Shown one piece after another: positions 8,345 to 17,970 of a stretch of DNA of 64,000 nt. The stretch is from Bradyrhizobium ottawaense. Its GTDB lineage: Bacteria; Pseudomonadota; Alphaproteobacteria; Rhizobiales; Xanthobacteraceae. Every line of letters begins with the position of its first letter. Position 1 is the first letter of the stretch. Location: positions 7,079,001 to 7,143,000 of the forward strand of contig NZ_LT629693.1 of NCBI RefSeq assembly GCF_900099825.1, read 5' to 3'. Both the position numbers and the translations under genes were made by a program. The notes beneath the pieces were generated by a model. The model made no database searches and had not been told where the DNA came from. It saw only the letters and a list, made by a program, of their open reading frames with translations.

Positions 8345-9736
8345 ATGGGACCGCGGGTCAGCACAGCCGAATTGGCTGAACGCCTTGCAAACTTGATCGG
8401 CCCGCGCGCGAGCGTGGCGCGGGGCGTGCTGGATCAGCACGGCCAGAGCGAATCCTATTACCGCGCGCTGCCGCCGGACATCGTTGTCTTTCCGGAGACG
8501 ACGCAGGAGGTCGCAGAGATCGTCAAGCTCTGCGCCAACGCGGGCATGCCGATCGTGCCGTTCGGCGCCGGTACCTCGCTGGAAGGCAATGCGGCCTCGG
8601 TCGAGGGCGGCGTCTGCTTCGACTTCGCACGCATGAACAAGGTTCTGGCGGTGCATGACAGCGACATGAATGTCGTAGTTCAGCCCGGCATTACACGAAA
8701 ACAGCTCAACGCAGAGCTCCGCGGCACCGGCCTGTTCTTCCCGATCGATCCCGGTGCGGATGCGTCGATCGGCGGCATGAGCTCGACGCGAGCGTCCGGC
8801 ACCATGGCAGTACGCTACGGCACGATGAAGGATAACGTCATGGCGCTTGAAGTGGTGTTGGCGGACGGGCGGGTGATCCGCACCGGCAAGCGCGCCCGCA
8901 AATCCTCCGCCGGCTATGACCTGACGCGGCTGTTCGTCGGCGCGGAAGGCACGCTCGGCCTCATCACCGAAATCACCCTGAAACTGCATCCACTGCCCCA
9001 GGCGATCTCGGCCGCGGTCTGCAGCTTCGACACCTTGCACAACGCGGTGGATACGGCTATCGCCGTGATCCAGGCGGCCATTCCTGTGGCACGCGTCGAG
9101 CTCCTCGACGACGTCATGATGCGCGGCATCAATGCCTACTCCAAGCTCGGTTATCGCGAGGCGCCGACGCTGTTCTTTGAATTCCACGGCTCGGAGACGT
9201 CTGTTGCGGAACAGGCCGAGCTGGCACAGGCGATTGCCACCGAATTTGGCGGCCGCGGCTTTGAGTGGGCCAAGGCGCCGGAAGACCGCAGCCGGCTCTG
9301 GCATGCCCGTGATAACACGCTCTATGCGGGTCTCGGCCTGCGGCCCGGCGCGCGCGCCGTCATCACCGATATCTGCGTCCCGATCTCGCGGCTCGCCAAA
9401 TGCCTGACGGACACGCGCCGCGATGCGGATGAACACGGTTTTACAGCGCCAATTGTAGGCCATGTCGGCGACGGTAATTTTCATATGTTGATCCTTGTCG
9501 ATCCGGCAAAGCCCGGGGAGATCGACAGCGCCAAAGCGCTCCAGGCCCGCATGGTTGCCCGCGCCATCGCGATGGACGGTACCTGCACCGGCGAGCATGG
9601 CATCGGGCTCGGCAAGATCGACTTTCTCGCCGACGAACTGGGTGAGGCTGTCGACGTGATGCGGTCGATCAAGACGGCGCTCGATCCGAACGGATTGATG
9701 AATCCCGGCAAGATCTTTGCGGGGGTACGCCCATGA
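8345..9736 (+). CDS. FAD-linked oxidase (GlcD / D-lactate dehydrogenase type)
   Basis: A 463-residue FAD-binding PCMH-type oxidoreductase. FAD-binding stretches are VPFGAGTSLEGNAAS, then DPGADASIGGMSSTRASGT, and RLFVGAEGTLGLITE. The C-terminal FAD-oxidase domain has GHVGDGNFHM and CTGEHGIGLGK, typical of glycolate/D-lactate dehydrogenases. It probably oxidises a 2-hydroxyacid in the pathway and passes electrons to the respiratory chain. The stop overlaps the ATG of the transporter ATPase (ATGA), so catabolism and uptake genes are one transcript. No membrane anchor is seen. Confidence 0.87.
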   Translation: MGPRVSTAELAERLANLIGPRASVARGVLDQHGQSESYYRALPPDIVVFPETTQEVAEIVKLCANAGMPIVPFGAGTSLEGNAASVEGGVCFDFARMNKVLAVHDSDMNVVVQPGITRKQLNAELRGTGLFFPIDPGADASIGGMSSTRASGTMAVRYGTMKDNVMALEVVLADGRVIRTGKRARKSSAGYDLTRLFVGAEGTLGLITEITLKLHPLPQAISAAVCSFDTLHNAVDTAIAVIQAAIPVARVELLDDVMMRGINAYSKLGYREAPTLFFEFHGSETSVAEQAELAQAIATEFGGRGFEWAKAPEDRSRLWHARDNTLYAGLGLRPGARAVITDICVPISRLAKCLTDTRRDADEHGFTAPIVGHVGDGNFHMLILVDPAKPGEIDSAKALQARMVARAIAMDGTCTGEHGIGLGKIDFLADELGEAVDVMRSIKTALDPNGLMNPGKIFAGVRP

Positions 9737-11271
9737 GCACGGCATTGAAGATGGCCGTTCAGAGTTCCGACGAGCAATCCGCAACGCCGCTGCTCGAGCT
9801 ACGCGGCATCAGCAAGGAGTTTCCAGGCGTCAAGGCGCTGGATGACGTGTCCTTTGCCCTCTACCCCGGCGAAGTGCACATGCTCCTAGGCGAGAATGGC
9901 GCGGGCAAGTCGAGCCTTATGAAGGTTCTGTGCGGCGCCTACAGGGCTGACGACGGCGAGTTCTTCTACAAGGGCGAGAAGGTCGCGATCGCCTCGACTG
10001 CGGATGCGCAGAAGCTCGGCATCGCCGTGATCTTCCAGGAATTCTCGTTAGTTCCGTATCTGGATATTGCGCAGAACATTTTCCTAGGCCGCGAGCCGAA
10101 AGGCCTCATTCCCGGTACCATCGACCGCCGCAAGATCCTGGCCGACGCGAAGCGCGTACTGGATTCGATCGGCTTCGCCATCGATCCCTCCGTCACGGTA
10201 AATACCCTCGGAGTGGCGCAGCAACAGATGGTCGAGATCGCGAAAGCGATCAGCCAGAACGCGCGCATCCTGGTCATGGATGAACCCACCGCAGCGCTCT
10301 CCGATCGCGAGACCGAGCTGCTGTTTGCGCTGATCACGCGGCTGAAGGCCGATGGCGTGTCCATCGTCTATATCTCGCACCGCATGGCCGAGGTGTTCGC
10401 GCTCGGCGACCGCATCACGGTTCTGCGCGACGGCCGCCGCATCGATGGCGTTCGCCCGGCCGACGTCACGCCAGACCAGCTGGTCCGCATGATGGTCGGC
10501 CGCACCGTCGATATGACCTATCCGCGCAATTTTGCCGAACGGCCTGGCGAGGTGCTGCTCCAGGTGAAGGGCGTAACCTCGCCGACCGGAATTTTCGACA
10601 TCAACATCGAGGTGCGTCGGGGCGAGATCGTCGGCCTCTGCGGCCTGGTCGGGTCGGGCCGCAGCGAGGTCGCACGCGCCATCTTCGGCGCTGATCCGAC
10701 GACATCTGGCGAGATCATCTTTGACGGTAAGCCGATCTCCGGCGAGCCCGACGTCGCCGCCCGGCACGGCATTGCCTTGATCCCTGAAAGCCGAAAGAGC
10801 GAGGGCCTCGCGCTGCTTCGCTCCGTCGGCGACAATCTCGTGGTCTCGGCGCTTCGAAAGCTGTTTCCGAGAGGTCTATTCGATCCGCGAAGCAGCCAGC
10901 GCACGGCCGACGGTTTGATCCGGCAGCTCCGCATCGCGACCCCAAGTGCGCGTCAAGCCGTCGGTCTGCTGTCCGGCGGCAACCAGCAGAAGGTTGTGAT
11001 CGGCAAGTGGCTTGCGGCCGGGGCAAAGCTCTTCATCTTCGACGAACCGACACGCGGCGTTGACGTCGGTGCCAAATCGGAAATCTTCGCGCTGATCGAC
11101 CGCCTTGTCGGCGAAGGTGCTGCCGCGCTGATGATCTCATCGGAGCAAGTAGAGATCTGCCACGTCTGCGACCGCGCCTATGTGATGCGTGAAGGTCGAA
11201 TCGCCGGCCACCTGTCACGAACCGAATTGACCGAGGAGAACATCGTGCGAATGGGGATGCATCATGCGTGA
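9733..11271 (+). CDS. Sugar-type (CUT2) ABC importer, double ATPase subunit
   Basis: A 512-residue RbsA/MglA-type protein with two fused ABC domains. Domain 1 has Walker A GENGAGKS, signature-like LGVAQQQ and Walker B LVMDEPTAALSD. Domain 2 has the degenerate Walker A GLVGSGRSE usual for this family, signature LSGGNQQKV and Walker B IFDEPTRGVD. It powers uptake through the two permeases that follow (8-bp and 4-bp overlaps). CUT2 systems carry pentoses, autoinducer-like and other small polar solutes; here an aromatic or cyclic precursor is likely from context. Confidence 0.93.
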   Translation: MSTALKMAVQSSDEQSATPLLELRGISKEFPGVKALDDVSFALYPGEVHMLLGENGAGKSSLMKVLCGAYRADDGEFFYKGEKVAIASTADAQKLGIAVIFQEFSLVPYLDIAQNIFLGREPKGLIPGTIDRRKILADAKRVLDSIGFAIDPSVTVNTLGVAQQQMVEIAKAISQNARILVMDEPTAALSDRETELLFALITRLKADGVSIVYISHRMAEVFALGDRITVLRDGRRIDGVRPADVTPDQLVRMMVGRTVDMTYPRNFAERPGEVLLQVKGVTSPTGIFDINIEVRRGEIVGLCGLVGSGRSEVARAIFGADPTTSGEIIFDGKPISGEPDVAARHGIALIPESRKSEGLALLRSVGDNLVVSALRKLFPRGLFDPRSSQRTADGLIRQLRIATPSARQAVGLLSGGNQQKVVIGKWLAAGAKLFIFDEPTRGVDVGAKSEIFALIDRLVGEGAAALMISSEQVEICHVCDRAYVMREGRIAGHLSRTELTEENIVRMGMHHA

Positions 11272-12214
11272 AGCCGCGGTCGTTTCACAATCCAATCCGT
11301 TACAGCGCATTCCTGGTGTCGCTTTCGTGCTGGTCGCGCTGATTGCCGTGTTCGGTGCTGTCGCGCCGGGCTTCCTCTCGGTCGCCAATCTTTCCAACGT
11401 GCTGGTGCAGTCGACCATCCTGACCATGCTCGCGCTGCCGATGACGCTGATCATCATGACCGAAGGACTCGACCTCTCAATGGGCGCAGTCCTGACGCTC
11501 ACCTCGCTCTGCGTCGCCATCGTATCAGTGGCGACCAAGTCAATGCTGCTCGGCCTTGGCGCCGGCGTCCTCGTGGGCGTCGCCTTCGGCGCGGTCAATG
11601 GCTCGCTGGTCGCGATCCTCGGCATTCCGCCGTTCGTGGCAACGCTGGGCACCCTCGGCGTGGCACAAGGCCTGTCACTCATTGTCTCCGACGGCCAAAG
11701 CGTGGTCGGCATCCCCCACAGTGTGCGTGATATCTACTCGTCGAAACTCCTTAGCGTGCCAGTACCGATCGTGATGGCGCTGGTAACCTACGCTGCATTT
11801 CACGCTCTGCTCTACCACACACGCTTTGGTACCTACATTTTCGCGCTCGGCGGAAATCGTGAAGCGCTGAGATTTGCCGGCCTTTCGCCCAACAAGCTTC
11901 TGATCGCGGTCTATGCGCTCGGCGGCATGATGGCCGGTATCGCAGGGCTTCTCATGACCGCGCGCATGAACTCGGGGCACCCGACCGCAGGCCTTGGGCT
12001 GGAATTCGACGCGATCGCGGCAGTCGCGGTCGGCGGCACCTCGTTCGAGCGCGGCAATGGCTGGCTGCTCGGCACCGTGCTTGGCGTTATCGCCGTCGGG
12101 GTACTGCGCAACGGGCTCAACCTCATCTCGCTGCCGTCCTCGGTGCAGGTCGCGAGTGTCGGCATCCTCGTCATTGTCGCGCTGTTCCTGGATGGTCTAC
12201 GGAGCCGGTCATGA
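11264..12214 (+). CDS. CUT2-type ABC importer permease 1
   Basis: A 316-residue RbsC-like inner-membrane permease with about eight to ten hydrophobic segments. The family motif EGLDLSMGAV at about 66-75 and the AVAVGGTSFERGNG cytoplasmic loop at about 253-266 are present. It overlaps the ATPase gene by 8 bp and the next permease by 4 bp, so the two permeases probably form a heterodimer. Confidence 0.92.
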   Translation: MREAAVVSQSNPLQRIPGVAFVLVALIAVFGAVAPGFLSVANLSNVLVQSTILTMLALPMTLIIMTEGLDLSMGAVLTLTSLCVAIVSVATKSMLLGLGAGVLVGVAFGAVNGSLVAILGIPPFVATLGTLGVAQGLSLIVSDGQSVVGIPHSVRDIYSSKLLSVPVPIVMALVTYAAFHALLYHTRFGTYIFALGGNREALRFAGLSPNKLLIAVYALGGMMAGIAGLLMTARMNSGHPTAGLGLEFDAIAAVAVGGTSFERGNGWLLGTVLGVIAVGVLRNGLNLISLPSSVQVASVGILVIVALFLDGLRSRS

Positions 12215-13188
12215 CCAACATCACCAAAGAGGCCATTGCGCCGCCGCGATCTTTCCTGTCGCAGGACGCAATCCAGCTGTTCTATCGACTCCTCGCGGCA
12301 CTCCTGATCTGCGCCGTGCTCGCCGCCGTCAGCGACTCCTTCCTGAGCCTTGGCAACATCCTCAACGTCCTCAGGCAGGCGAGTTTGACCTTTTTCATCG
12401 CCTCGGGCCTGACGCTGGTCGTGCTCACCGCCGGCCTCGACCTCTCGGTAGGCGCCAATGTCGCGCTCTCCGCCTGCATTGCCGGCACGGTGATCCACAA
12501 GACCGGCTCACCGGCCCTCGGCATTCTCACCGGACTTGCCTGCGGCGGCATCGTCGGGCTCCTCAATGGCGTCATGGTCACGGCGCTGCGTATCCCCTCG
12601 TTCATCGCCACCTACGGCATGCTCTGGGTGCTGAACGGACTAACGTACTGGTACATGGCCGGCGAAACCATCCATGGCTTCCCCGCAGGATTCCGCCAGA
12701 TCGGCAGCGGCTACCTATTCGGCCTACCCATTCCGGTCTATCTGCTGCTGGTGTTCCTTGCGATCGGCACGCTATTCGCACAGCGGACGATATGGGGACA
12801 GCAAATTTACGCGATCGGCGCCAATCCCGTCGCCGCGCGTCTCTCTGGCATTCCGGTCGCACGGCGGCTGCTGCTTGTCTATGCTGTCTCCGGCACGATG
12901 GCGGGACTCGCCTCGATCATCTTCCTGTCGCGGTTGAATTCGGCCGAGGCCGATATCGGTGAGAGCCTGACTCTGCCGGCGATTGCGGCCGTGCTGATCG
13001 GCGGCACCTCGCTGTTTGGCGGCGTCGGCACCATGTTCGGCACCTTCATCGGCGCGCTGATCCTGACGCTGGTGCTGAACGGCATGAACCTCCTGTCGGT
13101 GAGTGCCAATTGGCAGCCGCTCGTTACAGGTATCATCGTCGTTGTCGCCGTTTGGCTGGACATGAAGACCGGCCGCCGGACGCAATGA
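12211..13188 (+). CDS. CUT2-type ABC importer permease 2
   Basis: A 325-residue RbsC-like permease. Hydrophobic segments run through the whole length. TAGLDLSVGANVALS and AAVLIGGTSLFGGVG match the conserved membrane and coupling-loop motifs. The ATG overlaps the preceding stop (ATGA). It forms the translocation path with the gene before it; the binding protein follows 43 bp later. Confidence 0.92.
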   Translation: MTNITKEAIAPPRSFLSQDAIQLFYRLLAALLICAVLAAVSDSFLSLGNILNVLRQASLTFFIASGLTLVVLTAGLDLSVGANVALSACIAGTVIHKTGSPALGILTGLACGGIVGLLNGVMVTALRIPSFIATYGMLWVLNGLTYWYMAGETIHGFPAGFRQIGSGYLFGLPIPVYLLLVFLAIGTLFAQRTIWGQQIYAIGANPVAARLSGIPVARRLLLVYAVSGTMAGLASIIFLSRLNSAEADIGESLTLPAIAAVLIGGTSLFGGVGTMFGTFIGALILTLVLNGMNLLSVSANWQPLVTGIIVVVAVWLDMKTGRRTQ

Positions 13189-13231
13189 GTTCTCGAGCAA
13201 TCCAACAAACCAGACGAGGGATGGAGATAAC

Positions 13232-14206
13232 ATGAAACAGAAACTGAGCTACCTGGCACTGCCGCTGATCTTGGCGGCTGCATTCACGACGCAGGCGCGC
13301 GCCGACGGCGAGACCATCGCCGTCTTCACCAAGAACCAAACCAACCCGTTTTTCCAGACTGTACGCGTTGGCGCCGACAACATGGCGAAATCACTGAACG
13401 CCAAGACGCTGCAATACATCCCCACCAAGCCGGACTCGATCCCCGAGCAGCTCAGCCAGATCGAGGACGTCGTGGTGAAGAAACCGAGCGCCATCGTCTT
13501 CACGCCGGTCGACTACAAGGCGATGGTTCCTGGGGTCGAGAAGATCAACGACGCCAAGATCCCGGTCGTCAACATCACCGACCGTTCGGCCGGCGGCAAC
13601 TTCGTCTCGTTCGTCGGCGCTGATGACTACAGCCTCGGGTTGGAGACGGCGCGCTATCTACTGAAGACGCTCGGCGGCAAGGGCAACATCGTTATCATTG
13701 AAGGCGTCAAGGGCTCGCTGACCAATATCGATCGCGTGCGCGGCTTCAACGACGCGCTGAAGGAAAATCCGGGCGCAAAGCTCTTGGCGTCACAGCCTGG
13801 CAATTACCAGCGGCTGCAGGCGCTCCAGGTGATGGAGAACCTGACGCAGTCCAATTCACAGATCGACGGCGTGCTTGCCGCCAACGACGCCATGGCAATC
13901 GGTGCGATCGAGGCGCTCGATGGCGCCAATCGCAAGGCGCAGGTGATTGGTATCAACGGTACAAAGGAAGCGATCGACGCCATCAAGACCGGCAAGCTGC
14001 TCGCAAGCGGTGACTATAATGGCTTCACGCAAGGTTGCCTCGGCACGATGATGGCAATCCGAAACCTGCGCGACCAGCCCGTCGTCAAGGAGATCGTGTT
14101 GAAACCGACCGTCATCACCAAGGACAATTTCCAGCCCTTCGATGTGCCGCTGGAACAGCGGTCCTGCCCGACCTTCGAGGAAGCCGGCAAGCTCGGCAGC
14201 AACTAA
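13232..14206 (+). CDS. CUT2-type ABC importer periplasmic binding protein
   Basis: A 324-residue RbsB-like solute receptor. A signal peptide (KQKLSYLALPLILAAAFTTQARA) is followed by the opening strand TIAVFTKNQTNPFFQ typical of ribose-type receptors. Later segments (GVLAANDAMAIGAIEAL, KTGKLLASGDYNGFTQG) complete the Peripla_BP_4 fold. GGGATGGAGATAAC before the ATG holds the ribosome binding site. It determines substrate choice for the importer. A terminator-like hairpin follows. Confidence 0.92.
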   Translation: MKQKLSYLALPLILAAAFTTQARADGETIAVFTKNQTNPFFQTVRVGADNMAKSLNAKTLQYIPTKPDSIPEQLSQIEDVVVKKPSAIVFTPVDYKAMVPGVEKINDAKIPVVNITDRSAGGNFVSFVGADDYSLGLETARYLLKTLGGKGNIVIIEGVKGSLTNIDRVRGFNDALKENPGAKLLASQPGNYQRLQALQVMENLTQSNSQIDGVLAANDAMAIGAIEALDGANRKAQVIGINGTKEAIDAIKTGKLLASGDYNGFTQGCLGTMMAIRNLRDQPVVKEIVLKPTVITKDNFQPFDVPLEQRSCPTFEEAGKLGSN

Positions 14207-14230
14207 GCCCCACATGCTCATCAAACCCCG

Positions 14231-14260
14231 GACGGCCGTTCGCGGCGGCCGTCTCATTTT
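14231..14260 (+). terminator. Hairpin after the importer binding-protein gene
   Basis: GACGGCCG and CGGCCGTC form a perfect 8-bp stem around a 7-base loop, followed by TCATTTT. It lies 24 bp after the stop of the binding protein and just before the YciI gene, so it is either an intrinsic terminator or an mRNA-stabilising hairpin that lowers expression of the last gene. Confidence 0.6.
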
Positions 14261-14275
14261 CAGATTGGAGTTCTC

Positions 14276-14563
14276 ATGCTGTTTGCCATTCACGCCCTCG
14301 ATCGCGAGGGCGCGCTCCCGACTAGGCTCGCCAACTACGACGCGCATAAGGCCTTCCTCGGCGACACTTCGCGCTTCGGCGTCAAGATCGTAATGTCCGG
14401 TCCGCTCGTCTCCGACGACGGCGAGGGGATGATCGGCAGCCTGTTCCTGATCGAGGCTCCCGGCCGTGCCGAAGTTGAAACGTTCAACCGCGCGGATCCC
14501 TTTGCCGCTGCAGGAATCTGGGAGAAGGTAACGATAACTGGGTTTATACGTCGGCAGGGCTGA
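14276..14563 (+). CDS. YciI-like protein
   Basis: A 95-residue YciI-family ferredoxin-like protein (LFAIHALDREGALPTRLANY, then HKAFLGD and VKIVMSGPLVSDDGEGMIGS). TTGGAG at about 14265 is its ribosome binding site. YciI proteins are small dimers, some with hydrolase-like His/Asp sites in aromatic pathways. As the last gene of the catabolic operon it may assist one of the intermediates; no reaction is proven. Confidence 0.78.
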   Translation: MLFAIHALDREGALPTRLANYDAHKAFLGDTSRFGVKIVMSGPLVSDDGEGMIGSLFLIEAPGRAEVETFNRADPFAAAGIWEKVTITGFIRRQG

Positions 14564-14791
14564 GGAGCTTTGAATGCACGGGCGAGGGTACTCAGGATCG
14601 TCAGGGCGCCGAGTCGGCGTGGCACGCAGACAAGGTTACGCTGAACTCTGACCGTGCTGATTGACCGCATGTCGATACCACGGCTGACAGCCGGCAAGTC
14701 CCACCAATCATGCCTTGGCGATTAGCGGCCATCTTGAATGACTGTGTCGTGGGGGCCTCGCCGGGGGTGTTGTCCTAGGAATAGGGACGCA

Positions 14792-15706
14792 ATGAATCAG
14801 AAGCAGCTCGATTATTTCATTCGCATCGCCGAGCTTGGCAGCTTTCGCAGGGCCTCTGAGGCGCTGAGGATCGCCCAGCCCGCGCTGACGCGCCAAATCC
14901 AGCGGCTTGAGCAAGATCTGGGCGTGCAGCTCTTCTTCCGGGGAGGGCGCGGGATCATCCTTACCAACGCCGGTGAGCTGTTGCTGGAGCGTGCCCAATT
15001 TATCCAGCGACAGACAGAGCAGGCCATGGCTGATGTCCGCTCCGAGGGCAGCGTTCCGCGTGGCTCGGTATCGCTGGGTGTTCCCGGATCGATCGCGAAC
15101 GTTTTGTTCAAGCCGCTCGTTGAGACGTATCTGCGACTTTATCCTGGTGTGCGTCTGCGGCTTTACGATGGTGTCGCCCACCTTCGTGACCAACTCTTGT
15201 CCGGGGTGCTTGATCTCGCAATTCTGCCGACAGGCCGCGTGCTGACCGAGGCGGGCATCGGCAGCGTCACACTGGTGCGCGAGCAGGTCTATCTTGCGGG
15301 TCCCCCTGGTGAGTTCGCCGTTGGGTCGAATTGCATGCTGGCTGACGTGGTGCGGCTGCCACTGGTTGCGGCGGGCGGTGCAAGTTCGATGACCGCCAGG
15401 CTTGAGGCTAGTGCGCTCAGCGTTGGACAGGAGCTCGAGTTCAGAGTTGAAACTGAGAATCTCCCCGTCCTAAAAGAATTGATCCGCGCAGGCATCGGCT
15501 ATTCGGTGTTACCCTATTGCGCCGTTTGCGGAGACGACGAGCGGGGTTACCTCTCTTTGTGCCGAGTCGAGGACTGTAGTCTGGATCGTGTACTCGGATG
15601 GCGAACCGACCGTCCGTTAACGCCGGCTGTTCGAGCCATGGTGACGCTGATCCGTGAGCAAGTCGAGAAGCTGAAGCAACAGGGCGCCTTCGGCCGGTGC
15701 GACTGA
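14792..15706 (+). CDS. LysR-family transcriptional regulator
   Basis: A 304-residue LysR protein starting at ATG 14792 (NQKQLDYFIRIAELGSF), with the HTH running through RRASEALRIAQPALTRQIQRLEQDLGVQLF. A CbbR/CysB-type effector domain follows. It has the features of the regulators that control aromatic or hydrolase genes. The gene stands alone: 228 bp after YciI and 374 bp before the CocE hydrolase, both on the same strand. Its target is not obvious. Confidence 0.87.
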   Translation: MNQKQLDYFIRIAELGSFRRASEALRIAQPALTRQIQRLEQDLGVQLFFRGGRGIILTNAGELLLERAQFIQRQTEQAMADVRSEGSVPRGSVSLGVPGSIANVLFKPLVETYLRLYPGVRLRLYDGVAHLRDQLLSGVLDLAILPTGRVLTEAGIGSVTLVREQVYLAGPPGEFAVGSNCMLADVVRLPLVAAGGASSMTARLEASALSVGQELEFRVETENLPVLKELIRAGIGYSVLPYCAVCGDDERGYLSLCRVEDCSLDRVLGWRTDRPLTPAVRAMVTLIREQVEKLKQQGAFGRCD

Positions 15707-16080
15707 GCACTCTTGGCGATGCTCGCCATCAGCCTCTGATCCAAGGCGATGCCAAAGAGGCATCGGTCAAATAGTCATTAAGTATTGGATTACGACATCA
15801 GACACCCATAGCGTCTCCTCGACAAGGCAAAGGGACTGCCTGGACCTTCTGAGGCAAGTCTAGAGCTGAAACCGCCAGAAATCTCCGTGCATGTAGATGG
15901 GAAATGGCGAGCACAGGGCAGGAAAATGCTTGAAATCGCCGCGTCCAATGGCGTAGCCGGACTGCTTCACTAAAACTCTGATCCTGCGTCGGTACGCTGA
16001 CAAAGCCAACTCCAACAAATCGAGATCATCATCGTGCTTCCGCGGGAGTGCGACCGTAGAGATGCGGATGGGAGGCTGAA
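15707..16080. other. 374-bp stretch without a convincing gene
   Basis: It holds a 7-bp perfect stem CGATGCC/GGCATCG at 15747-15765 (possible weak terminator of the LysR gene, no T-run) and an open stretch of about 36 codons at 15865-15972 ending at TAA (…VHVDGKWRAQGRKML…) without a start codon, which may be the tail of a decayed gene. The rest is featureless except for the upstream region of the next gene. Confidence 0.4.
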
Positions 16081-17832
16081 ATGACGACGAAGAGCGAAGT
16101 CCGCGACGGCATGCGGGTCGAATGGGATGTCGAAATTGAGATGCCCGACGGCGTCATCCTGCGTTGCGACATCTTCAGGCCGCTCGGTGAGGAGCTTGTT
16201 CCGGCGCTAATGACCTATGGTCCATATGGCAAGGGTCTTGCCTGGCAGGACGGTTACCAGACGGCGTGGGAAATCCTCGAGAGAGACAATCCTGACGCGG
16301 TCGCTAATACGTCGAACGTTTATCAGTGTTGGGAGGTACCCGATCCGGAGAAATGGGTTCCCGATGGTTACGCGCTCGTCCGTGTCGATTCCCGCGGAGC
16401 GGGGCGATCTGAAGGTTTCCTCGCTGTCAGCAGTCCGCAGGAGACGCAAGACATGTACGACTGCGTCGGGTGGCTCGCGCGCCAGCCCTGGTGCAGCGGC
16501 AAGATTGGAATGAACGGCATCTCGTACTACGGCGCTAACCAGTGGAGGGTTGCCGCCAAGCGCCCACCCCATCTTGCGGCAATCTGCATCTGGGAAGGTT
16601 ATTCCGACAGCTATCGAGAAGCATCCCGTCACGGCGGTATATTCTGCACGTTCGGAAAGAACTGGTTCAATATCCAGGTTCTGACGCTCCAGCACGGGCT
16701 GGGCGATCGCGGCCGGCGCAGCCGCGTGACGGGTGAAACGGTTTGCGGGCCTGAAACTTTCACCGACGAAGAATTGGCACGCAATCGCGTTGTCAGTCGC
16801 GGCCTCCTCGCTCATCCACTAGAGGATGCCTCTCATCGCGCGGCAAACGGGGATCTATCGGCTGTAGAAGTTCCGCTGCTTTCAGCTGCGAACTGGGGAG
16901 GTCAGGGCCTGCATCTGCGCGGCAATGTCGAAGGTTATCTCGGGGCAGCCTCAAAGAAGAAGTGGCTTGCGTTTCACGGCGGCGCGCATTGGGCAGAGTT
17001 CTATACCGACTATGGCGTCGCCATGCAGAAGCGTTTTTTCGGCCACTTCCTCAAAGGGGAACGCACAGGCTGGGAGGATCAGCCTCCGATCCAGATGCAG
17101 ATCAGGCGCCCCGGTGAAACAAAATTCGCCGTGCGGCATGAAAACGAGTGGCCGCTGGGCCGTACCCAATGGACGAAGTTTTACCTCGATTTCGAACGCA
17201 TGGCGCTGACGATCGAACCGTCAAAAGTGGCGAGCAAGCTCGACTACCAGGCGATGGGCGAAGGATTGACTTTCAAGACGGCGCCATTCGAGACCGAAAC
17301 CGAGATCACGGGACCGGTTGCGAACCGCCTGCTGCTCTCCTCGAAAACCGTCGACGCCGATGTCTTCCTTGTCCTGCGGCTGTTCGATACCGACGATCGC
17401 GAGGTCACGTTCTTCGGCGCGGTCGAGCCGCATGCACCGATAGGACAGGGCTGGCTGCGCGCGTCGCATCGGAAACTCGATCAAGCGAAGACGACGCCTT
17501 ATCGTCCATACCATAGCCATGACGAGCTGCAGCCGCTCATACCTGACGTTCCGGTTCAACTCGATGTCGAAATTTGGCCAACCTGCATCGTAGTTCCGAA
17601 AGGCTATCGCATCGGCCTGACTGTTTTGGGGCGCGACTATGAATGGGACGGGGCTGCCGCGTTCCTGTCAACCGCGAAAAACATGCTGAAAGGCTCGGGC
17701 CCCTTCCTTCACGATGATCCGGAAGATCGTCCGTCAGACATTTTTGGAGGAACCAATACGCTTCACTTCGATCCCGGAAATCCGGCATTCGTGCTGCTGC
17801 CGGTTATTCCTTCGTCCGATGCCGCTCGCTGA
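16081..17832 (+). CDS. CocE/NonD-family serine hydrolase
   Basis: A 583-residue X-Pro-dipeptidyl-peptidase-like / cocaine-esterase-like hydrolase. The alpha/beta hydrolase part carries DGYALVRVDSRGAG, the nucleophile elbow GMNGISYYGAN (Ser about 146) and a late His in FHGGAHWAEFY. From about residue 370 a jelly-roll C-terminal domain follows (NRLLLSSKTVDADVFLVLRL). The family cleaves esters or amides of bulky substrates. It has no signal peptide. It sits in front of a LivK-type binding protein, which suggests uptake and hydrolysis of the same compound. Confidence 0.85.
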   Translation: MTTKSEVRDGMRVEWDVEIEMPDGVILRCDIFRPLGEELVPALMTYGPYGKGLAWQDGYQTAWEILERDNPDAVANTSNVYQCWEVPDPEKWVPDGYALVRVDSRGAGRSEGFLAVSSPQETQDMYDCVGWLARQPWCSGKIGMNGISYYGANQWRVAAKRPPHLAAICIWEGYSDSYREASRHGGIFCTFGKNWFNIQVLTLQHGLGDRGRRSRVTGETVCGPETFTDEELARNRVVSRGLLAHPLEDASHRAANGDLSAVEVPLLSAANWGGQGLHLRGNVEGYLGAASKKKWLAFHGGAHWAEFYTDYGVAMQKRFFGHFLKGERTGWEDQPPIQMQIRRPGETKFAVRHENEWPLGRTQWTKFYLDFERMALTIEPSKVASKLDYQAMGEGLTFKTAPFETETEITGPVANRLLLSSKTVDADVFLVLRLFDTDDREVTFFGAVEPHAPIGQGWLRASHRKLDQAKTTPYRPYHSHDELQPLIPDVPVQLDVEIWPTCIVVPKGYRIGLTVLGRDYEWDGAAAFLSTAKNMLKGSGPFLHDDPEDRPSDIFGGTNTLHFDPGNPAFVLLPVIPSSDAAR

Positions 17833-17970
17833 TCTTGTTGGCGGTCTCCGGACGAGGATTCACTGAAAACTCTGAAGCAAACGCGTGATCGACGATCCGA
17901 ACAAGACATCTAGTCAGACGACGTATGGTCGCTCCGCCGCGCCACCCGTATTGAATGGGAGAATAATTCG

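Noticed and set aside
6941..9784. Long minus-strand open frame of 947 codons
   Set aside because: It is antisense to the dehydrogenase, dioxygenase and FAD-oxidase genes, which have complete motifs; an artefact of high-GC codon bias.
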